Origin: Phycisphaerae bacterium
GTDB taxonomy: Bacteria > Planctomycetota > Phycisphaerae > Phycisphaerales > SM1A02
Reading direction: 5' to 3'
Length of the DNA: 64,000 nt
Assembly (NCBI GenBank): GCA_002717655.1
Contig: PBAY01000044.1
Location: 21,290 to 85,289, forward strand
A model generated the notes under the pieces. It searched no databases and was not told where the DNA came from. It worked only from the letters and a program-made list of their open reading frames with translations. This document shows, one piece after another, positions 34,240 to 43,650 of this stretch. Each line of letters starts with the position of its first letter. Position 1 is the stretch's first letter. The position numbers and the translations under genes are program-made.

Positions 34240-35556
34240 ATGACTGCGGGATACCTTGACGAGCTGCGATGGCGAGGGCTGATACATCAGACGACAGCGG
34301 ATGATCATCTTCCGGGATTTCTGAATTCAGGTACCCGTACGGGTTACTGTGGATTTGATCCAACAAATGACAGCCTGACAATTGGAAATCTGATGCCGAT
34401 CATGTTGTTGGGGCATCTCCAGCGACATGGTCATCGTCCAGTCGTCTTGATGGGTGGTGGAACAGGCTTGATCGGGGATCCCTCGGGGAAAGATGCGGAA
34501 CGAACGCTGCAGACGCGTGAAAAAGTGGCAGAGAACGTGGCTTCATGCAGCCGTATCTTCGAGCGTGTATTGAACTTCGATGACTCCGCAGAGAACGGTG
34601 CAGTACTGGTCAACAATGTCGATTGGCTGGGTGAAATCGGGTATCTCGAAATGCTGCGTGATGTGGGCAAGCATTTCTCCGTGAATGCGATGATTCAGAA
34701 GGATTCAGTCAAGGATCGACTGGAGAATCGGGAGCAGGGGATTTCCTATACGGAATTCTCATACATGCTTCTGCAGGCTTATGACTTCCTTCATCTGCGT
34801 CGAGAGATGGATTGCACCTTGCAGATCGCAGGATCCGATCAGTACGGCAACATCGTCTGTGGCATCGACCTGATTCGACGTGACATGGTGGATCAGCCTG
34901 ATACCGAGCCACGTGGATTCGGGATCACCGGCCCGCTTGTCACCAAGGCGGATGGGACCAAGTTTGGAAAGTCCGAGTCAGGGGCGGTCTGGCTGACCGC
35001 AGAGCGGACCTCTCCTTATGCGTTCTATCAGTTCTGGCTCAACGCCTCTGATGCGGATGCGGGCAAGTATCTTCGTTTCTTCACGTTCCTTGATCGAGAG
35101 ACCATTGAGGATCTTGAGCGAAAGCACGCGGATGAACCCCATGCAAGGCATGCGCAACGCACCCTTGCAGCTGAAGTGACCCGGATGATTCACGGTCAGT
35201 CTGAATTGGATCGTGCTCAGGCTGCGGCAGCAGCGTTGTTCGGGGGAGATATTGCGTCTCTTGATGAAGGCCAGTTGGCAGATGTGTTTGCTGATGTTCC
35301 GCATTCTTCGCATGCAAAGGATGACCTGGGAGCAGAGGGCATTCTGCTTGTCGATCTTCTGCCGGAGACCAGCCTTGCAGGGTCCAAGCGGGAAGCACGA
35401 GAGTTCCTCAAGAATGGATCAATTGCCATCAATGGCCGCAAAGTCGATGGGGGTGAGGCGTTGGAGCGACGGATTCAACTCGATGATCTGCTTGATGGTG
35501 ACAAGATTCTGCTCAAGCGAGGCAAGAAAGCCTGGCACGCCACTGAATGGATGTGA
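34240..35556 (+). CDS. tyrS: Tyrosyl-tRNA synthetase
   Basis: 438 residues, class I. The catalytic domain has GFDPTNDSLTIGNL in place of the HIGH motif (Thr-Ile-Gly-Asn, residues 47-50), GGGTGLIGDPSGKDAERTL, QIAGSDQYGNI and KFGKSESGAVW for KMSKS. A C-terminal S4-like domain (about residues 365-430: REFLKNGSIAINGRKV) binds the long variable arm. It converges on the YbbR-like gene, with a 45-base gap. Confidence 0.94.
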   Translation: MTAGYLDELRWRGLIHQTTADDHLPGFLNSGTRTGYCGFDPTNDSLTIGNLMPIMLLGHLQRHGHRPVVLMGGGTGLIGDPSGKDAERTLQTREKVAENVASCSRIFERVLNFDDSAENGAVLVNNVDWLGEIGYLEMLRDVGKHFSVNAMIQKDSVKDRLENREQGISYTEFSYMLLQAYDFLHLRREMDCTLQIAGSDQYGNIVCGIDLIRRDMVDQPDTEPRGFGITGPLVTKADGTKFGKSESGAVWLTAERTSPYAFYQFWLNASDADAGKYLRFFTFLDRETIEDLERKHADEPHARHAQRTLAAEVTRMIHGQSELDRAQAAAAALFGGDIASLDEGQLADVFADVPHSSHAKDDLGAEGILLVDLLPETSLAGSKREAREFLKNGSIAINGRKVDGGEALERRIQLDDLLDGDKILLKRGKKAWHATEWM

Positions 35557-35601
35557 GCAACCGTTCATCATGTTGTTGAATTGACGGGTTGAAGCCCGGA
35601 T

Positions 35602-36621
35602 CTACTCTGGCGAATCCACCAGAGGTGTGATCTGAAGCTCTACTTCAGGGTGGGCTTCGCCATTGATGCTCGCTTTGACAGGGAACCCCATTCCGTCAGG
35701 GAAGAGTGCTGTGAAGAATGCAACTGGCTTGGTTTCCAGCTGTCTTTCCTTGTCATTGGTACTCAGGTAGACGACGGCTACGACCTGGCCCTCACCCTTT
35801 TCCAGTCTGTCAATCACATCAGCTTCTGCTTCGATGGAGACATCGCGAAGGAATTGATCCGGCAGTGTTACTCGGTACTTGCCGAAATCCTGTGCCGCGC
35901 TGTTGATCTGGACCCGAACCTGTTCAAGATCCAGAGTCCTGACACGTGAAATCAGTCGAAAGGAAACCCGAACCGTAGGTGGTGCGAAGGTGACGGATTC
36001 AAAATTTCCAAACTTGGGTGGAAAGCGAACAGTTCCAGCAACCGTATGCATGATGCCTGGTTCCAGCCGCTCGACCTCACGTCGATCAACAATGGCTTCA
36101 ACGGTGAGTGGTTCTGGAAGCCTGTTGAGTTCCTGTTCCGGCAGCGTGACTTCGACTGAATCCTCTGCGACCGAAACGCCTTCGATGCTTGAAGCAGATG
36201 GAATTTCGACACTGATGCTTGCTTGTCGAGTGACTACCTTCTCGACGGTCACGGTTGCAATGGCAGGTTCAACGGAAACGATCTCCGCTCCGGTCCTTCG
36301 GATTTCCTCATTGTTCGCGATTGCAGTTGCCAGGTCATCGATGGATTGTGACCCTTGTTGTGCCGTGATCGGAATCGGCAGAGGTGAACCGCTCAGCAGA
36401 GTTCGCATCTGATTGACTGCTTCGCGAGGACCTTCAACTTCGATGTCGACAATATCCTGTTGAGGTGAGAGGACGAAATTCCCCTGGCCTGGAACCGTGA
36501 ATTCAATGGTTGCCGAAAGGACCTGGGATTGTCTGGTGCGGGCTGCAGCAAGCATCCAGATAAGCACCGTGACAACGGTCACGATGATCAGCGTCATGAT
36601 GTCGATGCCTCGTCGATTCAT
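35602..36621 (-). CDS. YbbR/CdaR-like membrane-anchored protein
   Basis: 339 residues with one N-terminal transmembrane segment (LIIVTVVTVLIWMLAA) followed by repeated beta-rich modules in which PPTVRV-type short strands recur, as in YbbR domains. In Firmicutes, CdaR of this class binds CdaA and modulates its activity. ATG 36621 is preceded by AGGA 8 bases upstream, and lies just after the cdaA stop region (6-base overlap), so the two are translationally coupled. The long frame beginning at 36708 is not supported. Confidence 0.75.
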   Translation of the reverse strand: MNRRGIDIMTLIIVTVVTVLIWMLAAARTRQSQVLSATIEFTVPGQGNFVLSPQQDIVDIEVEGPREAVNQMRTLLSGSPLPIPITAQQGSQSIDDLATAIANNEEIRRTGAEIVSVEPAIATVTVEKVVTRQASISVEIPSASSIEGVSVAEDSVEVTLPEQELNRLPEPLTVEAIVDRREVERLEPGIMHTVAGTVRFPPKFGNFESVTFAPPTVRVSFRLISRVRTLDLEQVRVQINSAAQDFGKYRVTLPDQFLRDVSIEAEADVIDRLEKGEGQVVAVVYLSTNDKERQLETKPVAFFTALFPDGMGFPVKASINGEAHPEVELQITPLVDSPE

Positions 36622-36625
36622 GGTG

Positions 36626-37510
36626 TCATCCTGCGTCCGATTCAGTCTTGGGTTTCTCGGAACCAGTTTCATCGCTCTCTGGCTCGCGACTGCTGGAATC
36701 AGTTTCATCGGGATTCAATTCCAAGGCATTGGCCAGTACGGTCTTGAATTGTTCCCGCGGGATCGGGCTTTCAAGCTTGCCATCGTATGCCAGAGAAATA
36801 ATGCCGGTTTCTTCGCTTACGATGACGACGACGCAGTCGCTGTCTGTTGCCAGTCCTACAGCGGCACGATGCCTTGAACCATATTGGGCAGGAAGCGTGC
36901 CCTCTTCAGCCAATGGGAATTGGACACCTGCGGCCAGAATTCGATCGTCACGTACCACGACACCAAGGTCATGGAGTGGACTGTTCGGCCAGAAGATCGA
37001 TTGGAGCAGTCTGGCGCTGAGCTTGGCATCAAGCATCTGTCCGCCTTCAACAAGTCCACCAAGCCGCACGCTTCTCTCGATGGCCACCAAGGCTCCGAAC
37101 TGATTCTTGCTCAGGAAGTCCACGGCTTCATCGATTGCTTTCACAAAGTCCTGCCGGGGTTCTCGATTCGACCTCAGAAATCGGGCCTGCCCGATCTGGA
37201 TGGCAGCCTTCCTGAGTTCAGGCTGGAAGATCACGATCAGGAGGATGTAGACCAGCCCGATGAAATAATTCACCAGAAACTGAAGCCTTCCGAAGGAATC
37301 AGTGCTCAGGCCAATGAGCTGAAGCACCATGAACATCGCCAAGAGAATTGCGAATCCCTTGACGACACCCGCTCCACGAGTTCCGCGAAGAAACCGGAAC
37401 GCGAGGAAGACGCAGAGCCAGATGACCCCCATCTCGACGATGAGTTCCAATGGCGGATAGGAGGTGAAGGTGGAGAAGAAATCTTGGAACATGGTGGCGA
37501 GCACCTCCAT
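36626..37510 (-). CDS. cdaA: Diadenylate cyclase, CdaA-type
   Basis: 294 residues. Three N-terminal membrane segments (about residues 25-95) precede the DAC domain, which makes c-di-AMP from two ATP. Conserved blocks are FGALVAIER, the signature SPLHDLGVVV (Asp181, with Leu-Gly in place of the usual Gly-Ala), GSRHRAAVGLA (residues 211-221) and VSEETGIISLA. The tail is Glu/Ser/Thr-rich and acidic. The neighbour is a YbbR-like gene, the usual partner; glmM is not in this window. Confidence 0.88.
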   Translation of the reverse strand: MEVLATMFQDFFSTFTSYPPLELIVEMGVIWLCVFLAFRFLRGTRGAGVVKGFAILLAMFMVLQLIGLSTDSFGRLQFLVNYFIGLVYILLIVIFQPELRKAAIQIGQARFLRSNREPRQDFVKAIDEAVDFLSKNQFGALVAIERSVRLGGLVEGGQMLDAKLSARLLQSIFWPNSPLHDLGVVVRDDRILAAGVQFPLAEEGTLPAQYGSRHRAAVGLATDSDCVVVIVSEETGIISLAYDGKLESPIPREQFKTVLANALELNPDETDSSSREPESDETGSEKPKTESDAG

Positions 37511-37590
37511 GGCTGCTCCTGTAGAAGTATACCCCTCGGGACGAAATCAGCCCCGTTTGTGCAGCCTCGGCCGTATCGGCATACGATTCT

Positions 37591-38106
37591 GTGATGATTG
37601 AGGGCCGTTATCCAGTAAGCAAGTCGACCGGCCGCTGTGCCGCTCGGGAAGTCGAACTCGAACCCGGCGTCAGCTGTGTCGCCACTCTGTCCGAAATGGA
37701 GGGGGAGGGCTTGAAACGTCTGGATTACTCTCAGGAGGCCTGGGATGAGGGGACACGTCCAGAAGGGCTCTTCAGTTTCTGGAAGACCGTGGTTCCTGAT
37801 CGTGACGCACCGAAAAATCAACTTGTTGATGATCATGTTCTTGTGATGATCTTCGAGCAACTGGCAGACGATGACACCCCTCGTCGGGTTGCACTTCGTT
37901 TCGTTCTTGCCCTGATTCTGATGCGGAAGAGGCTTCTGCGATTCCTTGGTCGGCGTGAGGACGATGCCGCTGTGATCTGGCTCATGCGGCCCAAAGGTTC
38001 GCCGCCTGATGCTCCGCCGGTAGAGGTCATTGATCCAGGACTGGGAGACGATGATGTCCTGGCACTCAGTGAACAGCTTTCTGAAGTTCTTGAATCCGAC
38101 CTCTAG
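37591..38106 (+). CDS. Small protein of unknown function
   Basis: 171 residues without signal peptide or clear membrane segment. I cannot name the family. YPVSKSTGRCA near residue 7 and a helical TPRRVALRFVLALILMRKRLLRFLG (residues 96-120, partly hydrophobic, rich in Arg) stand out, followed by an acidic C-terminus with GDDDVLALSEQL. It diverges from cdaA and lies 2 bases before a lipoprotein gene. Confidence 0.55.
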   Translation: MMIEGRYPVSKSTGRCAAREVELEPGVSCVATLSEMEGEGLKRLDYSQEAWDEGTRPEGLFSFWKTVVPDRDAPKNQLVDDHVLVMIFEQLADDDTPRRVALRFVLALILMRKRLLRFLGRREDDAAVIWLMRPKGSPPDAPPVEVIDPGLGDDDVLALSEQLSEVLESDL

Positions 38107-38108
38107 TC

Positions 38109-39002
38109 ATGCGTGTCATGTTCCTGATCATGGTGTGTCTCCTGGCCATGGTGTCATGCCGCACGAGCTCTGATCTGCCGTCTGATCCAGCAGTTCTTGA
38201 TCAAGATGCGCTGCCATTGGTTCTCGATGGAATGACCGCAAGAGCGGCATCACTTCAGCAGCTTCATGGCTACGGTGTCATCGAACTGCGGTGGCAGGAT
38301 CAGGAGGGGGATCACTTCGAGCAGGGTGATGTCGAGTTCTGGCTTGATGGCCCGAGCCGCAGTGCGATGAGAATCTCCAAACTGGGAGATCCTTACTTCT
38401 GGATTGGTACAGATGGAGTGAAGCTCTGGCTTTTTGATCTTTCATCCCGTCCTACTCAGCTTCTTATTGATGAGCTCTCAGTGCTTCAGAATGCTGAGGC
38501 AGTGGGTTTCGGAGTTGCCTCGGTGGCAGAATTGATGCGGATACTTCCCCTGGGTCTGGGGACGATTCCTCCTGAAACTGGGGATGTTGTTGGTTGTCAA
38601 AGCACTGGAGACGGCGAATGGTTGCTTCAGTTTCAGCCCAGAGGCGGGAAGGTCGAACGAGAGTCCGTGACGCTTGATTCGGATACCTGGAGGCCGGTTC
38701 AGGTCTCCTTGCTCAATGTGAATGGGACAGCTGGTCTGGTACTCAATACGCCATCACCGCGAAAGGTACGAGTTGATATTCCAGGCCAATCAAGTCTTGG
38801 TTCACCTTTGGTTTCAGCCATCCTCGAGATCTCCGTTCTGGGAGACTCCCGTGCTGAGGCCAAGTTTGCCTTGGAGAATCTCAGTACGGACATGAGTGAG
38901 CAGCCACTGGATCGATTGTTTGAACTGGATGTACTTCGTCAGGCTCTCCAGCCTGAAAGAGAAGGATCCTTGCTGGAATCAGGTGCTGGCCGTGTTCCGT
39001 AG
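38109..39002 (+). CDS. Putative LolA/LolB-like lipoprotein
   Basis: 297 residues with a lipoprotein signal peptide (MRVMFLIMVCLLAMVSC; lipobox LAMVSC, Cys17). The body is beta-rich with repeats of short strands, resembling the LolA/LolB fold, for example GDVEFWLDGPSRSAMRISKLGD and TDGVKLWLFD. The family call is tentative. It overlaps the RDD gene by 11 bases, suggesting a membrane-associated pair. Confidence 0.5.
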   Translation: MRVMFLIMVCLLAMVSCRTSSDLPSDPAVLDQDALPLVLDGMTARAASLQQLHGYGVIELRWQDQEGDHFEQGDVEFWLDGPSRSAMRISKLGDPYFWIGTDGVKLWLFDLSSRPTQLLIDELSVLQNAEAVGFGVASVAELMRILPLGLGTIPPETGDVVGCQSTGDGEWLLQFQPRGGKVERESVTLDSDTWRPVQVSLLNVNGTAGLVLNTPSPRKVRVDIPGQSSLGSPLVSAILEISVLGDSRAEAKFALENLSTDMSEQPLDRLFELDVLRQALQPEREGSLLESGAGRVP

Positions 39003-40494
39003 TCAAGGATGGGCTTGTGCGGCACTGGCGACCTTCTTTCTCATTGCGTCGCCTGAAGTGGAGTCTGCTGAAACCTTGCATGTGGCGGGGACGCAGGAGC
39101 ATGCCTGGTTCATTCTGAGCTCGCCAGAAACCGAGGCAGAGGGCCTGAGCTGGTCCTTGTCTCATACGGGTAGTCGTGATGAGGCTGGTGTGTATCGACC
39201 CATGCGTCGATTCAGGCTGAAGCCAGCTGCGATTGCTGCTTTGGACAACAACCTCTGGATGGCCGTGGATTCAACCGAATCCAGGCCGAATCAGATTCCA
39301 ATCCAGTTGCTACAGGTGAATTGGGATTCGCGAATTGATCGTTATGTTCCACTTCCAACTGGAGGGTTCGATTTTCTACCGCCGGTCCAGATGGAAGCTG
39401 AGAAGTCCGGGATCCCCGTGGATCTTGTGGCTACTTCTGAAGGGCCGACCATCCTGATTCGGCATGAAGATGGCTCATATTCAGCTCAGGAGTTTCGCCA
39501 GGGTCAATGGGGGCCGCTGAGCCTTCCGCCATTGAAGGGAATGGCGAAACTGGGGACCACAGGTGATGGGCTTGTTCTTCTGGATGCAAGGGGTGCGGAA
39601 ATACATCATTGGTGGAAGTCAGGCGAGGGTTGGTCATCTCCTGAAGTGCTGGAGGGTCTTGGGACACTCGTAGAGGTTGTGCCAATGGAGGATCAGCTCT
39701 TGCTCGTCACTGAACCAGAATCAGGGAGCTTTGCACTTCACTATCTTGGCAATCAGGGACTTGCGCAGTTGGGGGTCTGGCCAGAACCGCACGAGAAGAA
39801 CTGGTCGGTCATGGGCTACCGCGGCATTCCTGTACTGGTTCTGATCGAGGACAAACTTGAACTGAGCGAAGTCAATCCCATGACGGGTGAGCGGAGCTCT
39901 TGGCAAGTATTCAGCATGGGTTCCCCATTGAGCATGAGCCTCTGGCCGGTGCTGGTGGCCTTCATGGCCTCCTTGCTGGTCTTGATCATCCTCATCAGAT
40001 GCCGTTTACTCGATCTGCCAGAGGGATTTATGCCCTTTGCACCGATTGCTCGATTGATGGCATTGCTACTGGATGCCATCCCGGGATTCATCATTGTGTT
40101 TGGATTTCTTGATGGTCAGATGCGAATGTTCGTTGATGCGATCTTCCTTTCTCTAGAGCAGGATCAATGGTTGGCCTACGCCTGTCTGGTGGCCATTACT
40201 TGTGCTTGGAGCCTTGTTTGGGAGCTGGTGATCGGCAGCAGTCCTGGCAAATCCTTGTTCGGGGCCACTTTGATCGGTCCAGAAGGTTGTCCACCATCCT
40301 GGCATCGAAAAACGAGGAGGGCGATCTTCAAAGGGGTTCTCCTGCTGTTGCCAGTCCTGATGATCACCGCTTTGCGACCACCTTCACTCCAGAGTGCTTC
40401 GGATCAAGGTGCAGGCGTGATCGTGGTACGGAGACGGCCGGATTTGCCTGAATCCAGCATGGAATCCACTTCTGAATCCGATCAGGATTCCTGA
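38992..40494 (+). CDS. Secreted/membrane protein with C-terminal RDD domain
   Basis: 500 residues from GTG 38992, which has AGGTG 6 bases upstream and gives a clean signal peptide (FRSQGWACAALATFFLIA). The N-terminal half is a beta-rich extracytoplasmic region. A membrane segment (about residues 318-340) precedes an RDD-type domain with several hydrophobic segments, including RLMALLLDAIPGFIIVFGF and SSPGKSLFGATLIGP. RDD proteins are membrane proteins with no single known role. The frame is open further upstream to 38896, but that would need a large overlap. Confidence 0.65.
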   Translation: MFRSQGWACAALATFFLIASPEVESAETLHVAGTQEHAWFILSSPETEAEGLSWSLSHTGSRDEAGVYRPMRRFRLKPAAIAALDNNLWMAVDSTESRPNQIPIQLLQVNWDSRIDRYVPLPTGGFDFLPPVQMEAEKSGIPVDLVATSEGPTILIRHEDGSYSAQEFRQGQWGPLSLPPLKGMAKLGTTGDGLVLLDARGAEIHHWWKSGEGWSSPEVLEGLGTLVEVVPMEDQLLLVTEPESGSFALHYLGNQGLAQLGVWPEPHEKNWSVMGYRGIPVLVLIEDKLELSEVNPMTGERSSWQVFSMGSPLSMSLWPVLVAFMASLLVLIILIRCRLLDLPEGFMPFAPIARLMALLLDAIPGFIIVFGFLDGQMRMFVDAIFLSLEQDQWLAYACLVAITCAWSLVWELVIGSSPGKSLFGATLIGPEGCPPSWHRKTRRAIFKGVLLLLPVLMITALRPPSLQSASDQGAGVIVVRRRPDLPESSMESTSESDQDS

Positions 40495-40624
40495 GAAAGC
40501 CCTCGTCTGGAGTCCCGAAGGGCTGCCATTGCTCATGCAAACGGTCATTTGCCGCCGATACACAAAAACGACGGTGAATGGAGTCACCGCGTTTCATGAC
40601 ACCCCCAGATGCTCAGGATGAGTG

Positions 40625-40643
40625 AATTGCCTTCAGGGCAATT
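40625..40643 (+). other. Hairpin upstream of TPR gene
   Basis: AATTGCC and GGCAATT form a perfect 7-bp stem with a 5-base loop, ending 17 bases before the ATG of the TPR gene. An AGCCCT/AGGGCT stem lies further upstream near 40500-40528. Confidence 0.3.
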
Positions 40644-40660
40644 GAAAGGGGACGGCGGAG

Positions 40661-43177
40661 ATGGCCGAACATCCGGCCTGGAACAAGGAGGTTCCGGGCG
40701 ATCGTGAACGAGAGACCCTCTTGGGATCAGGTGATCCTGTGTCTGCACAGGCTCAGCAGTCGTGGATGCGGCGTTGGTGGCCTCTTGGACTTGTCCTGAC
40801 GGCAACACTGGCCCTTGCGACCACGGTGATGATTCACATGATCAGTGGTCCACGCGCGCCGGATGAGATTTTCAGCGAAGTCAACGCGGCCTTGGCTGAG
40901 GGTCGTTTCGAAGATGCTGTATCAGGCCTTCATGAGTTTCGTGGCCCAGCCAAGGACATCAGCGGAGAATCCAAGGTCCATCAGGCGGAGTACCACGCAC
41001 TTGCTGCTGCAGTCATTCGAGCCAGGCAGGATCAGTCGGCAGGCTGGCAGCCGGCCAACGCTGAACGAATCATCAATCATCTTGAATCCGCCCAGAAATT
41101 GAATTGGATCCTGAGTCCAGCTGACTGGGAGAATCTGGGTCAGGCACGGGTACAGGTGGGTGAAATTGCCGGAGCTCAGGCGGTGGTCGAGATGCTGTTG
41201 GCACAGTCTGATTCGGAGTCCAATACTGGGGTACGGGATCAGAATCTTCCCCTGAAACTTCTGGCAGTACGAAAATCTCTGGCAACCCATGCCGACGCGC
41301 ATCCGGAGATGGATGCTGATCGACGTATCGTCCTCTTTTCAGGCCTTCGCGATGATCCAGAGGCCATGCTGGATGATCTGGCCTGGGCGTCAGCATGTAT
41401 TGCGAAGGTACGTCTTGATCAAGGTGATCCGGCAGCCGCTTCGTTGGGCCTTCACCGGGATATTCGCCGTCTGGAAGCTCGTGGAGGTGCGGCATCCGCC
41501 AAGTTGCTGGTCCTTCTCGGGCGTGCTCAACGAGACTTGGCCCATCTGGAAACTGCTGAGCAGACCTTGCGAAGAGGGCTTCAGCTGGCAAGTGTGGCTG
41601 ATCCAGTTCGCGGAGAAGCCATGGTTCTGCTGGGTGATCTTGAAGGTCTTCGTGGCAATCTGGAGCAGGCCCATGCCTGGTATGTCCAGGCCATGGAGTC
41701 TTATCCCGCGGGACCAGGCATGATTGCCGCCATCATGGGCCGCGGGCGGATGGCGGACCAGCTTGATGATCCGCTCACTGCTTTGGATGACTTTTCCGAG
41801 GTTGCCAGAAGATTGGCCCGAGGTGATCGGCACCGTGATGTTACGACCACATCTCTGGAGTCGGTCTTGCTCGATCGATTTGAATCAGCATTGACGCAAG
41901 GTAAGACCGAACATGCACTTGAACTGGCTCGCCTTGCAGCGGGATTGCGGTCGGATGACCAACGAAGTTCTCACGTTTCTACTGCTTTGGCGGTAGCCGC
42001 CAGTCAGGTTGCAGCAGAGCGTACCGCTGTTTTGATTGAGGAAGCCGATGGGCTTGATGAAGAGGTCGAGTCCGCTCGATGGTCTGACATTGCAGATTTG
42101 CATGAAGAAGCGGGCGAATCTCATCTGGCCGCAGCCATTGCAATCCAGCAATCAGGAGCGCCTCAGGATCAATGGGCGGAATCGATGTATCAGGCAGGTG
42201 TCCATCTCGATGCTGCGGGCCGTCAGCAGGATGCCGCTTCGATCTTCCGTGACTATGTTCAGGCTAGAGATGAACGGGATCCGATTCGAATCGATGCGAT
42301 GTTCCGACTGGCTCAAGCCCTGGAGGCTGAGCTGTCATGGGAAGAGGCGGCAGATTGGTACGACCGGCTGATCGAGGCTCACCCTCAAAGTGCGCAGGCA
42401 ACGGGATCCTACGTTCCGTCGGCAAGAAGTCTTCTTGCGCTGGGCCGAATTGATGAGGCTCGATGCCGCCTTCAGTCAGTAATCGATGGAGACACGGCGC
42501 TTCGTCCGGGTGCGATCGACTATCGGGATACGCTCGTCATGCTTGGTCGAATGTGCTCCACTGCTGGAGAATATCCTGAGGCGATCGGGCATCTTCAGGA
42601 AGCGGCAGATCGTTGGCCGGACCATCCAAGAACCGTTGCCGTGCTGTTTGATGTCGCATCAGCTCGCCGTTCACTAGGCGTGGAAATCAGTCGTCGGCTG
42701 CTTGAAGAGACGCTTGCGCCTTCCGCCAGACAGTCGATGGAATCTGATCGTCTTGCCAATCTGTGGGAAGCAGCGATCAATTACGAACAGGTCGTAGAAA
42801 TCCTGGAGGAACAGGCCGAGCCTTCTGAATCGTTTGAACGTATGCATCGCGCGGCTGCGATAGCACGTGCTGACTGCCTTTCGGAGACAGGTCGAATTCG
42901 TGAGGCCATCATTGGATATGAAGCCATTGCGAGAAAATGGCCTGATCATCCGGCCGCCATGCATGCACTTGTGGAAGTCGCATCTGCATGGACAGTTCTT
43001 GACGAGCCAGCTCGAGCACAGGCCGCACATCAGCGTGCATTGGCCAGACTCCAGGATTTGCCGGATGAAGTGTTGAATCGTGAAGATAGTTTCATGGACA
43101 GGGAAGTCTGGGAGCGTTGGATGAATACGGTTCCGGTCGGCTCAGGTCTCTTCGCAGGAGCTCCTTCGGAACCATGA
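40661..43177 (+). CDS. Large membrane-anchored tetratricopeptide-like protein
   Basis: 838 residues. One N-terminal transmembrane segment (about residues 40-63: WPLGLVLTATLALATTVMIHMI) follows a short cytosolic tail, and the rest is helical repeats with TPR spacing, for example LAEGRFEDAV, ARVQVGEIAGAQAVVEML, YPAGPGMIAAIMGRG, and later EEAADWYDRLIEAHP and EYPEAIGHLQEAADRWPDHP. Such proteins are scaffolds. It is the first gene of a run that leads directly into the flagellar set, overlapping the FlgN-like gene by 4 bases; a role in assembly is inferred only from position. Confidence 0.65.
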   Translation: MAEHPAWNKEVPGDRERETLLGSGDPVSAQAQQSWMRRWWPLGLVLTATLALATTVMIHMISGPRAPDEIFSEVNAALAEGRFEDAVSGLHEFRGPAKDISGESKVHQAEYHALAAAVIRARQDQSAGWQPANAERIINHLESAQKLNWILSPADWENLGQARVQVGEIAGAQAVVEMLLAQSDSESNTGVRDQNLPLKLLAVRKSLATHADAHPEMDADRRIVLFSGLRDDPEAMLDDLAWASACIAKVRLDQGDPAAASLGLHRDIRRLEARGGAASAKLLVLLGRAQRDLAHLETAEQTLRRGLQLASVADPVRGEAMVLLGDLEGLRGNLEQAHAWYVQAMESYPAGPGMIAAIMGRGRMADQLDDPLTALDDFSEVARRLARGDRHRDVTTTSLESVLLDRFESALTQGKTEHALELARLAAGLRSDDQRSSHVSTALAVAASQVAAERTAVLIEEADGLDEEVESARWSDIADLHEEAGESHLAAAIAIQQSGAPQDQWAESMYQAGVHLDAAGRQQDAASIFRDYVQARDERDPIRIDAMFRLAQALEAELSWEEAADWYDRLIEAHPQSAQATGSYVPSARSLLALGRIDEARCRLQSVIDGDTALRPGAIDYRDTLVMLGRMCSTAGEYPEAIGHLQEAADRWPDHPRTVAVLFDVASARRSLGVEISRRLLEETLAPSARQSMESDRLANLWEAAINYEQVVEILEEQAEPSESFERMHRAAAIARADCLSETGRIREAIIGYEAIARKWPDHPAAMHALVEVASAWTVLDEPARAQAAHQRALARLQDLPDEVLNREDSFMDREVWERWMNTVPVGSGLFAGAPSEP

Positions 43178-43650
43178 TTCGCGATTCAGCATCAAATCGA
43201 AGTGCGATGGAGATTGCTCATGAGGTCTCGGCAAGCCTTGCAGAACAGGCACGCCTTCTTGGGGATCTGAAGCAGTTGGCCATGGCACAAGGGCCCTTGA
43301 TCAAGTCAGGGGAGCATGATTCGCTGGTGACACTGATCCGCCGTCGGCAGGAGATTCTGACATCACTTGGAGCAACGAGATCCAGCATGTCACCACTTCT
43401 GGTGGTCATTCAGAAACAGTCGGAGGAACTGCCTGAATCGACTCGACTGGGACTGCGAAAGAAGGTCGAGCAGGTCCGTGAGCTGGTTGCTGAAATTGCA
43501 GCCATTGATTGTGCTGACAGTGAAGTTCTTCAGTCTCGACATGCTCATTGCAGGAATGAATTGGAAGCCATGGCCCAGGCAGGAAAGGCCAAGTCGGGCT
43601 ATCGCGAGGAATTCCGGCAATCAGCTCGATTTGCGGATGCCACAGGATGA
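43174..43650 (+). CDS. FlgN-like flagellar chaperone
   Basis: 158 residues, mostly helical, with the FlgN family pattern SLAEQARLLGDLKQLAMAQG and SLVTLIRRRQEILTSL. FlgN chaperones hook-filament junction proteins. ATG overlaps the TPR stop (ATGA) and the stop overlaps the kinase start by 4 bases. Similarity is by pattern only. Confidence 0.6.
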   Translation: MIRDSASNRSAMEIAHEVSASLAEQARLLGDLKQLAMAQGPLIKSGEHDSLVTLIRRRQEILTSLGATRSSMSPLLVVIQKQSEELPESTRLGLRKKVEQVRELVAEIAAIDCADSEVLQSRHAHCRNELEAMAQAGKAKSGYREEFRQSARFADATG

